Positions 12,307-12,487 of a DNA stretch of 12,487 nt are shown here, in pieces. Made by a program: the position numbers and the translations under genes. Source of the stretch: a bacterium (GTDB lineage Bacteria > Planctomycetota > UBA11346). The DNA lies in the NCBI GenBank assembly GCA_020049615.1, contig JAIFKN010000154.1, positions 1 to 12,487 on the forward strand, written 5' to 3'. Numbering within the stretch: the stretch's first letter is position 1; each line of letters starts with the position of its first letter. A model generated the notes under the pieces. It was not told the DNA's origin and did no database searches. It saw only the letters and a list, made by a program, of their open reading frames with translations.

Positions 12307-12313
12307 AAGCCGA

Positions 12314-12487
12314 CTAGCGGGCAGCGGCTAGCGAGCCGGCGCCGGTGATCTTCTTCACAGCCGCGGTGAGGGCTTCCACCTTGTCGGTCTTCTCCCAGCT
12401 GAAGGCCTTGCGGCCGAAGTGGCCGTGGTAGGCGGTCTGGCGGTAGATCGGCTTGAGCAGGTCGAGCGACTGGATGATCGCCTTCGG
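12314..12487 (-). CDS. metK: S-adenosylmethionine synthetase (3' end only)
   Basis: Methionine adenosyltransferase makes SAM from methionine and ATP. Only the last 57 codons are inside the window; the 5' part lies beyond the right edge. The C-terminal family signature is clear: [19 protein letters not shown], then FSWEKTDKV, followed by a family-variable tail ending GSLAAAR. The stop is TAG (plus-strand CTA at 12314-12316). It converges with hpf, separated by 258 bp that hold the hpf terminator and two metK-proximal hairpins. Confidence 0.94.
   Translation of the reverse strand, partial: PKAIIQSLDLLKPIYRQTAYHGHFGRKAFSWEKTDKVEALTAAVKKITGAGSLAAAR

Overview
The window is a roughly 70% GC stretch of bacterial chromosome. 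It is densely packed with housekeeping and signalling genes, with no phage, transposase, CRISPR, rRNA or tRNA that I can see. Short or overlapping gene junctions, few clear Shine-Dalgarno sites, an FHA-RDD membrane protein and a protein with two bL12-like domains would fit a high-GC member of the PVC/Planctomycetota or Acidobacteriota. The sequence alone does not fix the phylum, and I hold that guess loosely.

Layout. A nearly complete ammonium transporter (1-1245, cut at its 5' end) is followed by a small GAF-like/Fis-type regulator (1284-1937). Two minus-strand genes come next: aroK (shikimate kinase) upstream of ruvA (Holliday junction DNA-binding subunit), with a heptanucleotide tandem repeat at their junction. 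From 3110 a long plus-strand run begins: a HAD phosphatase, a class I methyltransferase (ATGA-coupled to it), a protein with two ribosomal-protein-bL12-CTD-like domains, a membrane histidine kinase, a DUF167/YggU protein, an FHA-RDD membrane protein, argS, and an alpha/beta hydrolase-like protein. After these, hpf (ribosome hibernation factor) stands as a separate unit with its own sigma70-type promoter, a structured leader and a strong terminator. The 3' end of metK enters on the minus strand at the right edge.

How the genes relate. No single pathway covers the window. Nitrogen uptake, aromatic biosynthesis, DNA repair, translation (argS, hpf) and SAM synthesis (metK) are core functions. The histidine kinase and the FHA protein are signalling proteins without visible partners here.

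The points most worth a second look are: (1) the transporter carries Glu instead of the first pore histidine of the AmtB twin-His pair; (2) the two-domain bL12-like protein; (3) the histidine kinase frame, which runs without a stop far beyond its ATPase domain, through a tightly packed array of hairpins, across the whole DUF167 gene and into the FHA gene; (4) a 7-bp repeat at the end of aroK; (5) ArgRS with a non-canonical HIGH motif; and (6) divergent aroK and HAD genes whose start codons share one CATG.
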